Positions 7,285-13,299 of a stretch of DNA of 19,292 bases are shown here, in pieces. The notes under the pieces were generated by a model. That model made no database searches. It was not told the DNA's origin and saw nothing but the letters and a program-made list of their open reading frames with translations. Position numbers and translations under genes: made by a program. The stretch lies in NCBI GenBank assembly GCA_910585075.1, contig CAJUED010000040.1, positions 18,563 through 37,854 of the forward strand, written 5' to 3'. The DNA comes from an uncultured Lachnospiraceae bacterium (lineage in GTDB: Bacteria; Bacillota; Clostridia; Lachnospirales; Lachnospiraceae). How positions within the stretch are numbered: the first letter of the stretch is position 1; the number at the start of each line of letters is the position of its first letter.

Positions 7285-8247
7285 TTATTTTGCAGGAATA
7301 ACCGCACCGTTAAAGTTTTCTTCGATAAATTTCTTGACTTCATCAGACTGAAGCACAGACACTAAAGTCTTAATTGCCTCATTGTCCTTGTTTGCCTCTG
7401 TTACAGTGATGATGTTGGCATATTCGGAATCCTCGCCCTCTCTCATCAGGTAAGAGGTTGTATCAATATCAGCTTCGAGGGCTCTGTTTACATTGACAAA
7501 GTAAGCGTCAAAGTCAGCAGCTGAAGGGATGATGTTTGCCTGATCCATCTCAACGATTTCAATGGGAATCACATACTCATCAATCTGGTTTACAGATGCA
7601 TCAATTGCTGTCATATCAGGATTCAGCTTTACAAAGCCTTCCTTCTCAAGAACCTTTAACGCTCTGTATTCATTGGAAGAATCATTGGGGATTGCAATGA
7701 TTGCATTCTCCGGAAGCTCATCCTTAGATGCGTACTTGTCTGAGAAGCATGCATAAGGCTCAACATGAACATTTCCCATGCTGTAGAGGGTAGCGCCCAT
7801 TTCTTCCTCAATACTCTCCATTGCAGGCACATGCATGAAATAAGCGAAATCAATTTCGCCGTCTACCAGCATGTCATTCCAGGTAGCGTCCCATGTGGTG
7901 GAAACGATATCCAGCTCAATTCCCTGCTCTGCAAGCAAATCAGATGCCGCATTTAAAATCTCGCTGTGAGGTGTCAAATCGCACACACACTTGAGAACAA
8001 CGGCTTCTCCGGTCTGTGCATCTGCAGACGCATCACTTTCCTCGCCCTCAGCGCTTTCAGCATCAGCTGCTGTGCTCTCGTCTTCGGTTTCTGTCTCTGC
8101 TTCCTGAGCTGCATCTTCCGCCTGGGCATCCCCGGCATCCTCTGTGGTTTCCTGTTCTGCCGCCGTATCCTTAGCTCCGCCACAGCCTGTAAGCGCTGCG
8201 GAAACAGTGATGGCAGCCATCAGTAAAGCTACAAGTTTCTTTTTCAT
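7285..8247 (-). CDS. metQ: MetQ/NlpA-family substrate-binding lipoprotein
   Basis: This is the extracytoplasmic binding protein of the adjacent MetNI importer, anchored to the membrane by lipid. The precursor is 320 residues with a KKK-hydrophobic signal peptide and lipobox LTGC (C22 is the lipidation site). Residues 25 to about 81 form an unusual low-complexity linker of nearly only A, E, D, T and S, strongly acidic. The NlpA domain begins near VVLKCVCDLTPHSEIL (83-98) and continues to the end with the family's GEIDFAYFMH-type segment. The start at 8247 is set by AGGAGG. Substrate is probably methionine or an analogue, by family; I did not see a methionine riboswitch to confirm this. It is the last gene of the operon. 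Confidence 0.9.
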   Translation of the reverse strand: MKKKLVALLMAAITVSAALTGCGGAKDTAAEQETTEDAGDAQAEDAAQEAETETEDESTAADAESAEGEESDASADAQTGEAVVLKCVCDLTPHSEILNAASDLLAEQGIELDIVSTTWDATWNDMLVDGEIDFAYFMHVPAMESIEEEMGATLYSMGNVHVEPYACFSDKYASKDELPENAIIAIPNDSSNEYRALKVLEKEGFVKLNPDMTAIDASVNQIDEYVIPIEIVEMDQANIIPSAADFDAYFVNVNRALEADIDTTSYLMREGEDSEYANIITVTEANKDNEAIKTLVSVLQSDEVKKFIEENFNGAVIPAK

Positions 8248-8274
8248 AATGTTTCTCCTCCTAAAAAATATATT

Positions 8275-8301
8275 CATTTAAACGGCTATGCCGTATAAAT
8301 G
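8275..8301 (-). promoter_or_regulatory. Hairpin in the metI-metQ intergenic region
   Basis: The two arms (8275-8286 and 8290-8301) are complementary at 11 of 12 positions around a three-base loop. In the operon mRNA the hairpin sits about 15 bases before the AGGAGG of metQ. It is not followed by a strong U-run. Stable hairpins in such gaps often protect downstream segments from exonucleases or partly stop transcription, allowing a different level of binding protein. That role is inferred. Confidence 0.55.
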
Positions 8302-8383
8302 TCCTAAATCTACATACCTCAGTGCTGTGTAATCAACAATCCATGCACCACCGCAAACGACAGGATTACCTTCTCCCACTTCT

Positions 8384-9094
8384 CTAAATAAGGTGACGCT
8401 TCTTCAGTATGATTTTTGAAATAGTGTCCCCCACAATCTGTACCGCCTGCACAATGACAATCAATACAATAATCGTTGCAAACAGCAAGTCATGCTGGAA
8501 TCTGGTATATCCGTAGGTAACCGCTATATAACCGATTCCCCCAGCTCCAAAGCTTCCCGCCAGAGCCGTCATGGAAATAACGATAACCACCGCGTTTGTG
8601 AACGCACGGATCAGGGAAGGCAAAGTTTCCGGCACCATGATGGTGAACAAAATCCGCATATTGCCGCTTCCCATGGCCTTGGCCGCCTCAATCTTTCCCT
8701 TGTCAATCTCTAAAAGACTGCTCTCCACCAGCCTTGCAAAAAGGGGTACGCAGCTTGCCACCAGAGAGATAATACATGCATTAGAGCCATATGATTTTCC
8801 CACCAGTGCCCGGGCAACCGGCAGCATTACAATGATAATCACAACCTGGGGCAGAGAACGGAAACAATTGATAATCGCACCCAAAATGGTATGTACAATC
8901 TTACAGGGAACCAGCCCTTCCTTACTTGTCATCACCAGCACCAGGCCGAGAATAATACCAAAAATTAAAACAAATACGGAGGAAACTCCTACCATATACA
9001 TGGTTTCGCTGATGGCCGGAAGCACCTGGCCCCACACCTCACTGCTGAAGGAATGCATCAATACTTCAAAAAAGGAATATTTGTAAAGACTCAC
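8384..9094 (-). CDS. metI: MetI-type ABC transporter permease
   Basis: This is the membrane subunit of the methionine-type importer, 236 residues with about five transmembrane helices. The EAA loop that docks on the ATPase is visible as EAAKAMGSGN (136-145) and the following segment. The conserved ALAGSFGAGGIG segment lies near residues 177-188. The start is GTG at 9094, with GGAGGG six bases upstream inside the end of metN. The start overlaps the metN stop by 4 nt (GTGA), which suggests translational coupling. Length matches MetI proteins (about 217-235). The permease would form a dimer with two MetN subunits. Confidence 0.93.
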   Translation of the reverse strand: MSLYKYSFFEVLMHSFSSEVWGQVLPAISETMYMVGVSSVFVLIFGIILGLVLVMTSKEGLVPCKIVHTILGAIINCFRSLPQVVIIIVMLPVARALVGKSYGSNACIISLVASCVPLFARLVESSLLEIDKGKIEAAKAMGSGNMRILFTIMVPETLPSLIRAFTNAVVIVISMTALAGSFGAGGIGYIAVTYGYTRFQHDLLFATIIVLIVIVQAVQIVGDTISKIILKKRHLI

Positions 9095-9876
9095 TGTATG
9101 CCCTCCTTCTGATAATCGCTCCTGAACTGATTGTAAACCCGGATAAAATTCTTGGCTGTTTCACATTGGGGATTGCTGAAAATATCCTCCACCAGTCCCT
9201 GCTCAAGGAGCTTTCCCGCTTCCATAACCGCCATACGGTGGCAGGTATACTTAATCACTTCCAGTTCATGGGTAATCAAAATGATCGTAAGCCCAAGCTT
9301 TTGATTGATTTCTTTCAAAAGATCCAGCACGGATAAAGTTGTCTGGGGGTCTAAGGCGCTTGTGGCCTCGTCGGATAAAAGTACGTCCGGGCGGTTGGCC
9401 AAGGCTCTGGCAATGCCCACCCTCTGCTTCTGCCCGCCGGATAGTTCTCCGGGATAGGCGTTTTTCTTCTCGGTCAGTCCTACCAGGCTCAGCATCTCCT
9501 CGACCCTTTCATCCGCTTCCTTTCCGGTTACCCCGGTTAATTTAAGGGGATAGGCAATGTTCTTTTCCACTGTCATAGAATCAAACAGATTGAACTGCTG
9601 AAAGATCATGCCGATTTTTCTTCTCTGCTCGTTTAAGGCCGCCTTTCCAAGAGCGGTGATCTCCTTATCGCCGATTCTGACCGTACCGCTGTCAGGTTCT
9701 TCCAGACGGTTCATACATCGAACCAGCGTAGACTTGCCCGCACCGCTGAAACCTACAATGCCGTAAATTTCGCCTTTTTCCACGGAAAGGTCTATGCCTT
9801 TTAAGACTTCAATTTTTTGCTTCTTATTATAAAATGTTTTATAAAGCTTTGATACCTCAATAAATTTTTCGTCCAT
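9091..9876 (-). CDS. metN: MetN-type ABC transporter ATPase lacking the C-terminal NIL domain
   Basis: This is the ATPase subunit that drives MetI. Visible motifs are Walker A GFSGAGKST (42-50), Q-loop Q93, signature LSGGQ (145-149), Walker B VLLSDE (165-170) and switch H203. Walker B reads LSDEATSALD, a usual MetN pattern. I chose ATG 9876 because AGGAG lies just upstream; 20 extra in-frame residues back to 9936 look unlike the family. The protein is 261 residues, whereas E. coli MetN is about 343 and carries a C-terminal NIL (ACT-like) domain that binds methionine and inhibits transport. That domain is absent here, so feedback inhibition at the protein level is probably lost or exerted elsewhere. 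Confidence 0.92.
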   Translation of the reverse strand: MDEKFIEVSKLYKTFYNKKQKIEVLKGIDLSVEKGEIYGIVGFSGAGKSTLVRCMNRLEEPDSGTVRIGDKEITALGKAALNEQRRKIGMIFQQFNLFDSMTVEKNIAYPLKLTGVTGKEADERVEEMLSLVGLTEKKNAYPGELSGGQKQRVGIARALANRPDVLLSDEATSALDPQTTLSVLDLLKEINQKLGLTIILITHELEVIKYTCHRMAVMEAGKLLEQGLVEDIFSNPQCETAKNFIRVYNQFRSDYQKEGIQ

Positions 9877-9901
9877 ATGAGTCTCCTGCGCTGGCTGCAC
9901 T

Positions 9902-10044
9902 TTTATCCTGACACATTTTTCACGGAAAGCAGTCACATTTCAGATACATTTCAGACATGTCTCAAATATATCTCAAGCACATTTAATGTACATCTTTGGC
10001 ATATTTCAGGCATATCCTGCGTGTTTCCTGAATATGCCTTTGCC
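9902..10044. repeat. Degenerate tandem repeat with an 11-bp period upstream of metN
   Basis: The sequence falls into thirteen consecutive 11-base units in one phase from 9902 to 10044. The clearest are 9935-9945 and 9946-9956 (10 of 11 bases identical), followed by related units at 9957, 9968, 9979, 9990 and 10001. The approximate plus-strand consensus is ACATTTCAGRC. The outermost units are poor and could be chance. The tract fills most of the gap in front of metN. The rest of the gap (10045-10181) is AT-rich; I see no riboswitch or T-box signature in it. Eleven bases is near one helical turn, so same-face protein binding is possible. Confidence 0.55.
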
Positions 10045-10181
10045 GCCTGCATCCTATATGCTATCGCATTTTGGGGAATTTGTACAGAAAAATTTTTAGA
10101 AGATTTGTATAAAACCAATACTCTTGTCCATACTAAGATTGATTTCGAAAGTCAGCACCTCGCACCAATCGCCAAATATCC

Positions 10182-10204
10182 AAAATCAACCAGGGGTTGA
10201 TTTT
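10182..10204. promoter_or_regulatory. Perfect 10-bp hairpin between metN and the DUF3892 gene
   Basis: AAAATCAACC (10182-10191) and GGTTGATTTT (10195-10204) are perfectly complementary with a three-base loop. On the plus strand the second arm ends in four T residues, so it could act as a weak terminator or attenuator before the DUF3892 gene. As a palindrome in a divergent gap it could equally be a protein-binding site. Confidence 0.5.
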
Positions 10205-10272
10205 AAATAGCCGCTTGGCCCGTTGCTCTCAGGAATAAAAATTTAACTACAGACAGGAGGTATGTATTACCT

Positions 10273-10566
10273 ATGGACGAAAATAGAACCGCTTCGCTCC
10301 CCAAAAACGCTTTGGATGAAATTCCCACTCCAAATCCCAATGCCGTTACCATCACAGGACTTGTCAAGTCAAACGGGCGCATTGAGGGCTACCAACTTTC
10401 CGATGAGCGGATTGTCAGCCGTGAGGAAGGGGTCAGCCTGGCAAAAGCCGGGGAGATCAAAGGCGTCGGCATTTCACACAACAAGGACACCGAATACCTG
10501 AAATCCATTCCTGATGATTCCCAGAATAACAATTTGTCATCCCTTCCCACTGTGAAAACCTTTTAG
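10273..10566 (+). CDS. DUF3892 domain-containing protein
   Basis: This is a small soluble protein of 97 residues. The central block, from VTITGLVKSNGRIEGYQLSD onward (about 25-44), followed by IVSREEGVSLAKAGEIKGVG, matches the DUF3892 pattern as I recall it. The tail has YLKSIPD and NNLSSLP, also family-like. No function is established for this domain. The ATG at 10273 has AGGAGGT at a slightly long distance of about 11 bases; an ATG at 10262 belongs to another frame. The 3' end overlaps the convergent HTH gene by 30 bp, which could allow antisense interference. The N-terminal 20 residues are proline- and polar-rich, probably disordered. Confidence 0.75.
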   Translation: MDENRTASLPKNALDEIPTPNPNAVTITGLVKSNGRIEGYQLSDERIVSREEGVSLAKAGEIKGVGISHNKDTEYLKSIPDDSQNNNLSSLPTVKTF

Positions 10567-10899
10567 GGGCCGGGCCAGTTTCTCCCAATATAGTAGCAGT
10601 CGTTTTTTCATTAGCGCAAAGCTATCTGTTTCCCGGTTATTTATTTCCGTAGTTTTCCTTAAATCGGATTCCGGTACAAGCAATTCCTCCATGTGTACCT
10701 TTAATAAAAGGCTGAGCGCATAGAGATGGCTCACCGATGGCAGAACCTTTCCGTCAAACCAACGGTAAATGGGCTGTGGGCAGGACAGCATTAAATTTTC
10801 CTGAATGTCCTTTACCGAATAGCCTGCCTGTCGTATTTTATTTTTAAGTAAGATACCTGTCTTTTTCATGTCTATATTTGGATAGCTGTTTTTTGCCAT
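10537..10899 (-). CDS. Cro/C1-type helix-turn-helix regulator
   Basis: This is a 120-residue protein with one XRE-type helix-turn-helix domain. The HTH spans about residues 15-74 (KTGILLKNKIRQAGYSVKDI, then a recognition region with CPQPIYRWFDGKVLPSVSHL, then LYALSLLLKVHMEELL). The CPQ.IYRWF pattern is characteristic of a group of short regulators in Lachnospiraceae. The C-terminal 45 residues are basic and helical. It lies 12 bp behind the PIN/NYN gene on the same strand and is probably co-transcribed with it. It may regulate that unit, the DUF3892 gene or both. The upstream ribosome binding site (AAAGGGGCG) is modest. The target is unknown. Confidence 0.82.
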   Translation of the reverse strand: MAKNSYPNIDMKKTGILLKNKIRQAGYSVKDIQENLMLSCPQPIYRWFDGKVLPSVSHLYALSLLLKVHMEELLVPESDLRKTTEINNRETDSFALMKKRLLLYWEKLARPLKGFHSGKG

Positions 10900-10911
10900 A
10901 TACGCCCCTTT

Positions 10912-11562
10912 TTAATGGATGAGCTGTTTGACTTTATTGTAAATAGCCAGCCCGTCCTTCCTTCCAAAATTTTTCAGGGAATTGAGATACACGATTTTTT
11001 TACTGCGCTCTTTTTCTACCATATTTAATATTTCCTCTATGTCATTTTGATACTTTGTATCGCCAAAGCCATCCTCCAGTAATCCCCTGATTTTCATTCT
11101 TTCTTCATAGCGCAGGTATTCTGTTTCCAGATTAACGCCTTCCAGGCGCTTCCTCACCTTTTGAAAACGGATGCTGTTCTCATTGGACGCCAGTATTCCC
11201 CTCTCTATATTGGGCCGTATAATAACGCTCCTCCCATGTGCCGCGCAGCTTTTCCAATAGTCTCTGACTGCCTCAAATCCTTTGTCATTGCTGACAATAA
11301 TCACCGTCCCGCGGTAACCGCTTCCATATAATTCTCCGACTCTTGAGGCAATATAAAAATCAAGGGCATTTTTCCCCGGTTTCTTTAATTTGCAAATATC
11401 AAATTTGCAATGAGCATCCTGAATCTCCTGAAACCTTCCCCTCTCTATGTTGTAATTAGATTTGCTGTAAAAAATGGTTACACTGTCCTCACCGCTTAAA
11501 TATCCCGCTCCCTGCAGGCCTTGATTTCCTGTGTTTTCAAAATCTATAATAAAATGAATCAT
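10912..11562 (-). CDS. PIN/NYN-like nuclease-fold protein
   Basis: This is a 216-residue soluble protein with a PIN/NYN fold, the nuclease fold of VapC toxins and NYN RNases. Three acidic positions fit the metal site: D7 in IIDFENTG, D68 in NALDFYIASRVGEL, and D93 in IVSNDKGFE. The spacing and the LDF/SNDKG motifs match PIN-like proteins of Firmicutes. Residues 125-216 are charged and helical and may mediate RNA or partner binding. The start at 11562 is set by GGGAGG seven bases upstream; five in-frame codons precede it. The partner HTH gene follows 12 bp downstream. Nuclease activity on RNA is inferred from fold only. Confidence 0.75.
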   Translation of the reverse strand: MIHFIIDFENTGNQGLQGAGYLSGEDSVTIFYSKSNYNIERGRFQEIQDAHCKFDICKLKKPGKNALDFYIASRVGELYGSGYRGTVIIVSNDKGFEAVRDYWKSCAAHGRSVIIRPNIERGILASNENSIRFQKVRKRLEGVNLETEYLRYEERMKIRGLLEDGFGDTKYQNDIEEILNMVEKERSKKIVYLNSLKNFGRKDGLAIYNKVKQLIH

Positions 11563-11630
11563 ACGCAGCCCTCCCATCTTTACGAATCTCCGGTTTTAAT
11601 TAGGAGAATACTACAAATTATTGTTTTTAT

Positions 11631-11661
11631 CATTGGACTTTTAGTCCAATGTTTATATATT
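11631..11661 (+). promoter_or_regulatory. hicAB promoter overlapped by a palindromic operator
   Basis: TTGGAC (11633-11638) and TATATT (11656-11661) are separated by 17 bases, a good sigma-A promoter. A perfect 9-bp inverted repeat, CATTGGACT and AGTCCAATG with three bases between (11631-11651), covers the -35 box and most of the spacer. HicB antitoxins usually repress their own promoter, so this is the likely HicB operator. A second possible promoter (TTGCAA 11664, TATTCT 11687, 17-bp spacer) lies just downstream. Confidence 0.65.
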
Positions 11662-11715
11662 TCTTGCAAATACGTAAAATACGTGTTATTCTGTGAATAC
11701 AAGGGGGAAATGCAC

Positions 11716-11898
11716 ATGAGATTCAGGGAAGTTGACCGAATGTTAAAAGATTCCGGATGGTATGTGTCAGATATAAGCGGTTCACATTATCAATACAAAC
11801 ACCCAGTAAAACCTGGAAAAATAAGCGTCCCCAATCATCCCGGAGATATTCCGAAAAGTATTGTTAAATCCATACGTAATCAGGCTGGATTAAAATAA
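11716..11898 (+). CDS. hicA: HicA-family mRNA interferase toxin
   Basis: This is a 60-residue HicA toxin, a small double-stranded-RNA-binding-like fold that cleaves mRNA when free of HicB. The catalytic histidine is H24 in ISGSHYQYKHP. The neighbouring features, MRFREVDRMLKDSGW at the start and the end PGDIPKSIVKSIRNQAGL, fit the family closely, including the final helix that normally reads as GTLRSILKQAGI-like. The start at 11716 is chosen because AAGGGGG lies eight bases upstream; the ATG two codons earlier is too close. hicB follows after 41 bp. The leader is very short if the TTGCAA/TATTCT promoter is used. Confidence 0.92.
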   Translation: MRFREVDRMLKDSGWYVSDISGSHYQYKHPVKPGKISVPNHPGDIPKSIVKSIRNQAGLK

Positions 11899-11939
11899 CG
11901 CCTGCAAATAATGTAAATCACAAAAAGGAGCAATCATTT

Positions 11940-12368
11940 ATGAATTATGTATATCCGGCAGTTTTCTATGAAGAAGATGGTAAAACATCCGTTATTTTTC
12001 CTGATTTAGGAAACCTTGCAACTTTTGGGGATAATGTAGCGGATGCTATGCATATGGCTCAGGATGCCTGCGGCCTGTATCTGTTTACCGCCCTGCGTGA
12101 CGGTGAAGCCCTCCCAGCTCCCACACCACTAAATAAAGTCGACCCTGTTGTTGTTTTAAAGGATTTTGGAGTGGAATCTGCTGTTGACACTTTTTTCATC
12201 AGTATGGTGCTGGTAGATATGAACGAATACGCAAAACAGCACAGCGATAAGGCAGTTAAGAAAACTTTAAGCATTCCCGCATGGCTTAATACTATTTGTG
12301 AAGAAAAAAGCATTAATTTCTCAAAGGTATTACAAGACGCCCTGCTCACAAAGCTTCAATCTTTATAG
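11940..12368 (+). CDS. hicB: HicB-family antitoxin
   Basis: This is a 142-residue HicB antitoxin that would neutralise HicA and repress the operon. Residues 1-65 form the HicB partial RNase-H-like domain (YPAVFYEEDGKTSVIFPDLG, then ATFGDNVADAMHMAQDACG), lacking RNase residues as usual. The C-terminus from about 108 (KKTLSIPAWLNTICEEKSIN, then FSKVLQDALLTKL) looks like a ribbon-helix-helix DNA-binding domain. AAGGAG lies nine bases before the ATG. Its last 13 bp overlap the end of the convergent HAD gene. Toxin and antitoxin are in the common hicA-hicB order. Confidence 0.92.
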   Translation: MNYVYPAVFYEEDGKTSVIFPDLGNLATFGDNVADAMHMAQDACGLYLFTALRDGEALPAPTPLNKVDPVVVLKDFGVESAVDTFFISMVLVDMNEYAKQHSDKAVKKTLSIPAWLNTICEEKSINFSKVLQDALLTKLQSL

Positions 12369-13183
12369 ACATGTTCTGCAAGCCACCTTGCCACGCCGTC
12401 ATTTTCATTGCTGTCAATTATCCCGGTGGCCACGGCTTTTAGTTCCTCCACCGCATTTTCCACCGCGTAGGCCTCATCTGATATCTCAAACATGGGGATA
12501 TCGTTGACCGCATCCCCGAAGGATATGACCTTCGTACAACCCCACATATTTTTGAGTTTCTCTATGGCGTTTGCCTTGGTTGCCTTAGCCGGCATAATCT
12601 CGCACCAGTACTCCGGCCTGTATAATTCCTGCTGGATGGTACAGCGGTATCTGTCATTTTTGGAAAAATAATCATACACCGGCTGTAATTCTTCTTTTTC
12701 CCCGATACAGGTAAAGTAAAACATATCTCCCCTGTACAGCTCCTCTCCGGTTTGCAGGGGATTTAACCGCCTGTCCCCCTTCCGCATACTTAAGTACCTT
12801 CTAACGCCCTCATTCTCTCTTTCTGTCATCCAGGATACCTTTTCCACCCCGTCCAGAAAAGCGTAAATAAGCGGGCTGACGTTATGTTCCCCAAGGATGG
12901 TTTTGACCTCATCCATCTCCTCCCTGCAAAATCCTTCCTGGGAAAGGATCTCTCCTGTGTCCGGCCGGAAGATAAAAGCGCCGTTGTATGCAATCACCGG
13001 AATATTTGCAGACAGGCCTTCGGTGACCACTCGGGCAGATACCAAGGATCTGGCGGTGGCGTAAGTAAACAGCATTCCCTTTGCCGTCAAATCGTTGATT
13101 ATTTTTATGCTTGCAGGGCTGATTCGGCTGCTCCTGTTCAGTAATGTTCCGTCTAAATCAGTTACATACAGTACTTTTTCCAT
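12356..13183 (-). CDS. Cof-type HAD-IIB family phosphatase
   Basis: This is a 275-residue cytosolic HAD hydrolase of the Cof/YidA group, which dephosphorylates sugar phosphates and other small metabolites. Motif I is VTDLDGTLL with nucleophile D9 and D11. The motif IV region is SFGDAVNDIPMFE (about 221-233, D224 and D228). The lysine of motif III lies within the KATKANAIEKL segment. The large cap inserted between the motifs is of the IIB type. The ATG at 13183 has AGAGGA eight bases upstream; an ATG at 13207 would add eight residues with a weaker site. It lies 116 bp downstream of the AAA-ATPase-like gene and overlaps hicB by 13 bp at the end. Confidence 0.9.
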   Translation of the reverse strand: MEKVLYVTDLDGTLLNRSSRISPASIKIINDLTAKGMLFTYATARSLVSARVVTEGLSANIPVIAYNGAFIFRPDTGEILSQEGFCREEMDEVKTILGEHNVSPLIYAFLDGVEKVSWMTERENEGVRRYLSMRKGDRRLNPLQTGEELYRGDMFYFTCIGEKEELQPVYDYFSKNDRYRCTIQQELYRPEYWCEIMPAKATKANAIEKLKNMWGCTKVISFGDAVNDIPMFEISDEAYAVENAVEELKAVATGIIDSNENDGVARWLAEHVYKD

Positions 13184-13299
13184 TCCGTTCTTCCTCTTTA
13201 TCTTCATTATGGTATTCCGTTCTTCGTTTTGTTTTCTATTTTGGTATCCATCTCGGTCGCCATTCCGGCATGTCTACATGGCTTAGCGTTCCGTTATCC

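Noticed and set aside
9877..10200. Plus-strand frame of 107 codons covering the 11-bp repeat tract
   Set aside because: There is no ribosome binding site, the ATG overlaps the metN start codon on the opposite strand, the composition looks random, and no family is recognisable.
9877..10272. SAM (S-box) riboswitch or methionine T-box upstream of metN
   Set aside because: I looked on the minus strand for the conserved S-box core and the T-box sequence and found neither.
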